This document shows positions 4,964-5,052 of a stretch of 5,052 bases of DNA, in pieces. The position numbers and the translations under genes are program-made. Source of the DNA: Lachnospiraceae bacterium UBA4711 (lineage in GTDB: Bacteria; Bacillota; Clostridia; Lachnospirales; Lachnospiraceae); NCBI GenBank assembly GCA_002404515.1, contig DHJV01000101.1, forward strand, positions 1 through 5,052, written 5' to 3'. Under the pieces are notes generated by a model, which saw only the letters and a list, made by a program, of their open reading frames with translations, did not search any database and was not told the DNA's origin. Within the stretch, counting starts at the first letter, position 1; each line of letters begins with the position of its first letter.

Positions 4964-5036
4964 GATCGGTTCCGACGACCTGCCGCCGAACTTATGTGAG
5001 GGGGCATTACCTATCATAAAAGGAGAGACAGAAAGT

Positions 5037-5052
5037 TTGAAACAAATAAGTA
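5037..5052 (+). CDS. Probable start of a rightward gene (partial, runs off the window)
   Basis: TTG at 5037 begins an open frame reading MKQIS up to the window edge. AAGGAG (5020-5025) lies 11 nt upstream, a slightly long spacing. The preceding promoter and structured leader point at this gene. Too little is visible to suggest a product, and a start further right cannot be excluded. Confidence 0.4.

Larger units (their letters stand above)
4912..4998 (+). ncRNA. Candidate structured 5' leader RNA (long imperfect hairpin)
   Basis: The segment folds on itself in ordered blocks: CGC/GUG, AUAA (4916-4919)/UUAU (4992-4995), GUU (4922-4924)/AAC (4989-4991), CAGG (4929-4932)/CCUG (4979-4982), GGAACCGAU (4934-4942)/AUCGGUUCC (4965-4973), and an inner hairpin AUAUGAAC (4941-4948)/GUUCAUAU (4952-4959) with a GAA loop. 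The outer 9-bp and inner 8-bp stems share two bases, so a 7-nt bulge remains on the 3' side. The bases 4968-4985 resemble the cobalamin-riboswitch B12 box at 14 of 18 positions, but I cannot find the rest of that riboswitch core. I do not recognise a known class. It probably controls the gene starting at 5037. Confidence 0.5.

Noticed and set aside
4780..4998. Complete canonical cobalamin riboswitch
   Set aside because: Only the B12-box-like piece and a GCCAC are seen; the conserved upstream core elements and their spacing could not be found by eye.
4681..5036. CRISPR array
   Set aside because: The repeats are about 10 bp, contiguous and A/T-only, without unique spacers, and no cas genes are present.

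Overview
The window looks like chromosomal DNA of a low-to-moderate-GC Bacillota member, probably a clostridium of the Lachnospiraceae type. This is inferred from strong AGGAGG-type ribosome sites, A/T-rich intergenic DNA, and the protein families present (a short CobU-like protein and an ATC-hydrolase-family protein). Every confident gene lies on the minus strand and reads leftward. Only the last ~180 bases carry signals reading rightward.

Layout from right to left along the main transcript: an AAA-type ATPase (3616-4680) is followed after 11 bp by a very short CobU-like protein (3257-3604). A 129-bp gap with a possible promoter comes next. Then come a CobC-like histidine phosphatase (2456-3127), CbiB (1510-2502, overlapping it by 47 bp), a possible 33-codon ORF (1412-1513) that bridges to the next gene, and an ATC-hydrolase-family protein (838-1422). 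A strong intrinsic terminator (745-784) closes the unit. A TetR-type regulator (21-611) follows, preceded by inverted repeats that look like its own operators.

CobU, CobC and CbiB all belong to the late steps of cobalamin assembly (nucleotide-loop assembly and aminopropanol-arm attachment). The set is incomplete here: CobS is not in the gap where it might be expected, and no CobT or CobD-type decarboxylase is visible. The CobU-like protein lacks the middle of the family and has Phe in place of the P-loop Ser/Thr, so its enzymatic role is uncertain.

The 356 bases from 4681 to 5036 are the most unusual part. They hold about eight ~10-bp A-tract repeats laid over the ATPase promoter. They also hold a rightward promoter threaded with two interleaved inverted repeats, a hexapeptide leader ORF inside a long imperfect hairpin, a B12-box-like stretch, and the probable TTG start of a gene running off the right edge. 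A 17-bp sequence at the leader ORF start is repeated exactly, in inverted orientation, at the cobU start, so the ATPase gene and both promoters sit between inverted repeats.
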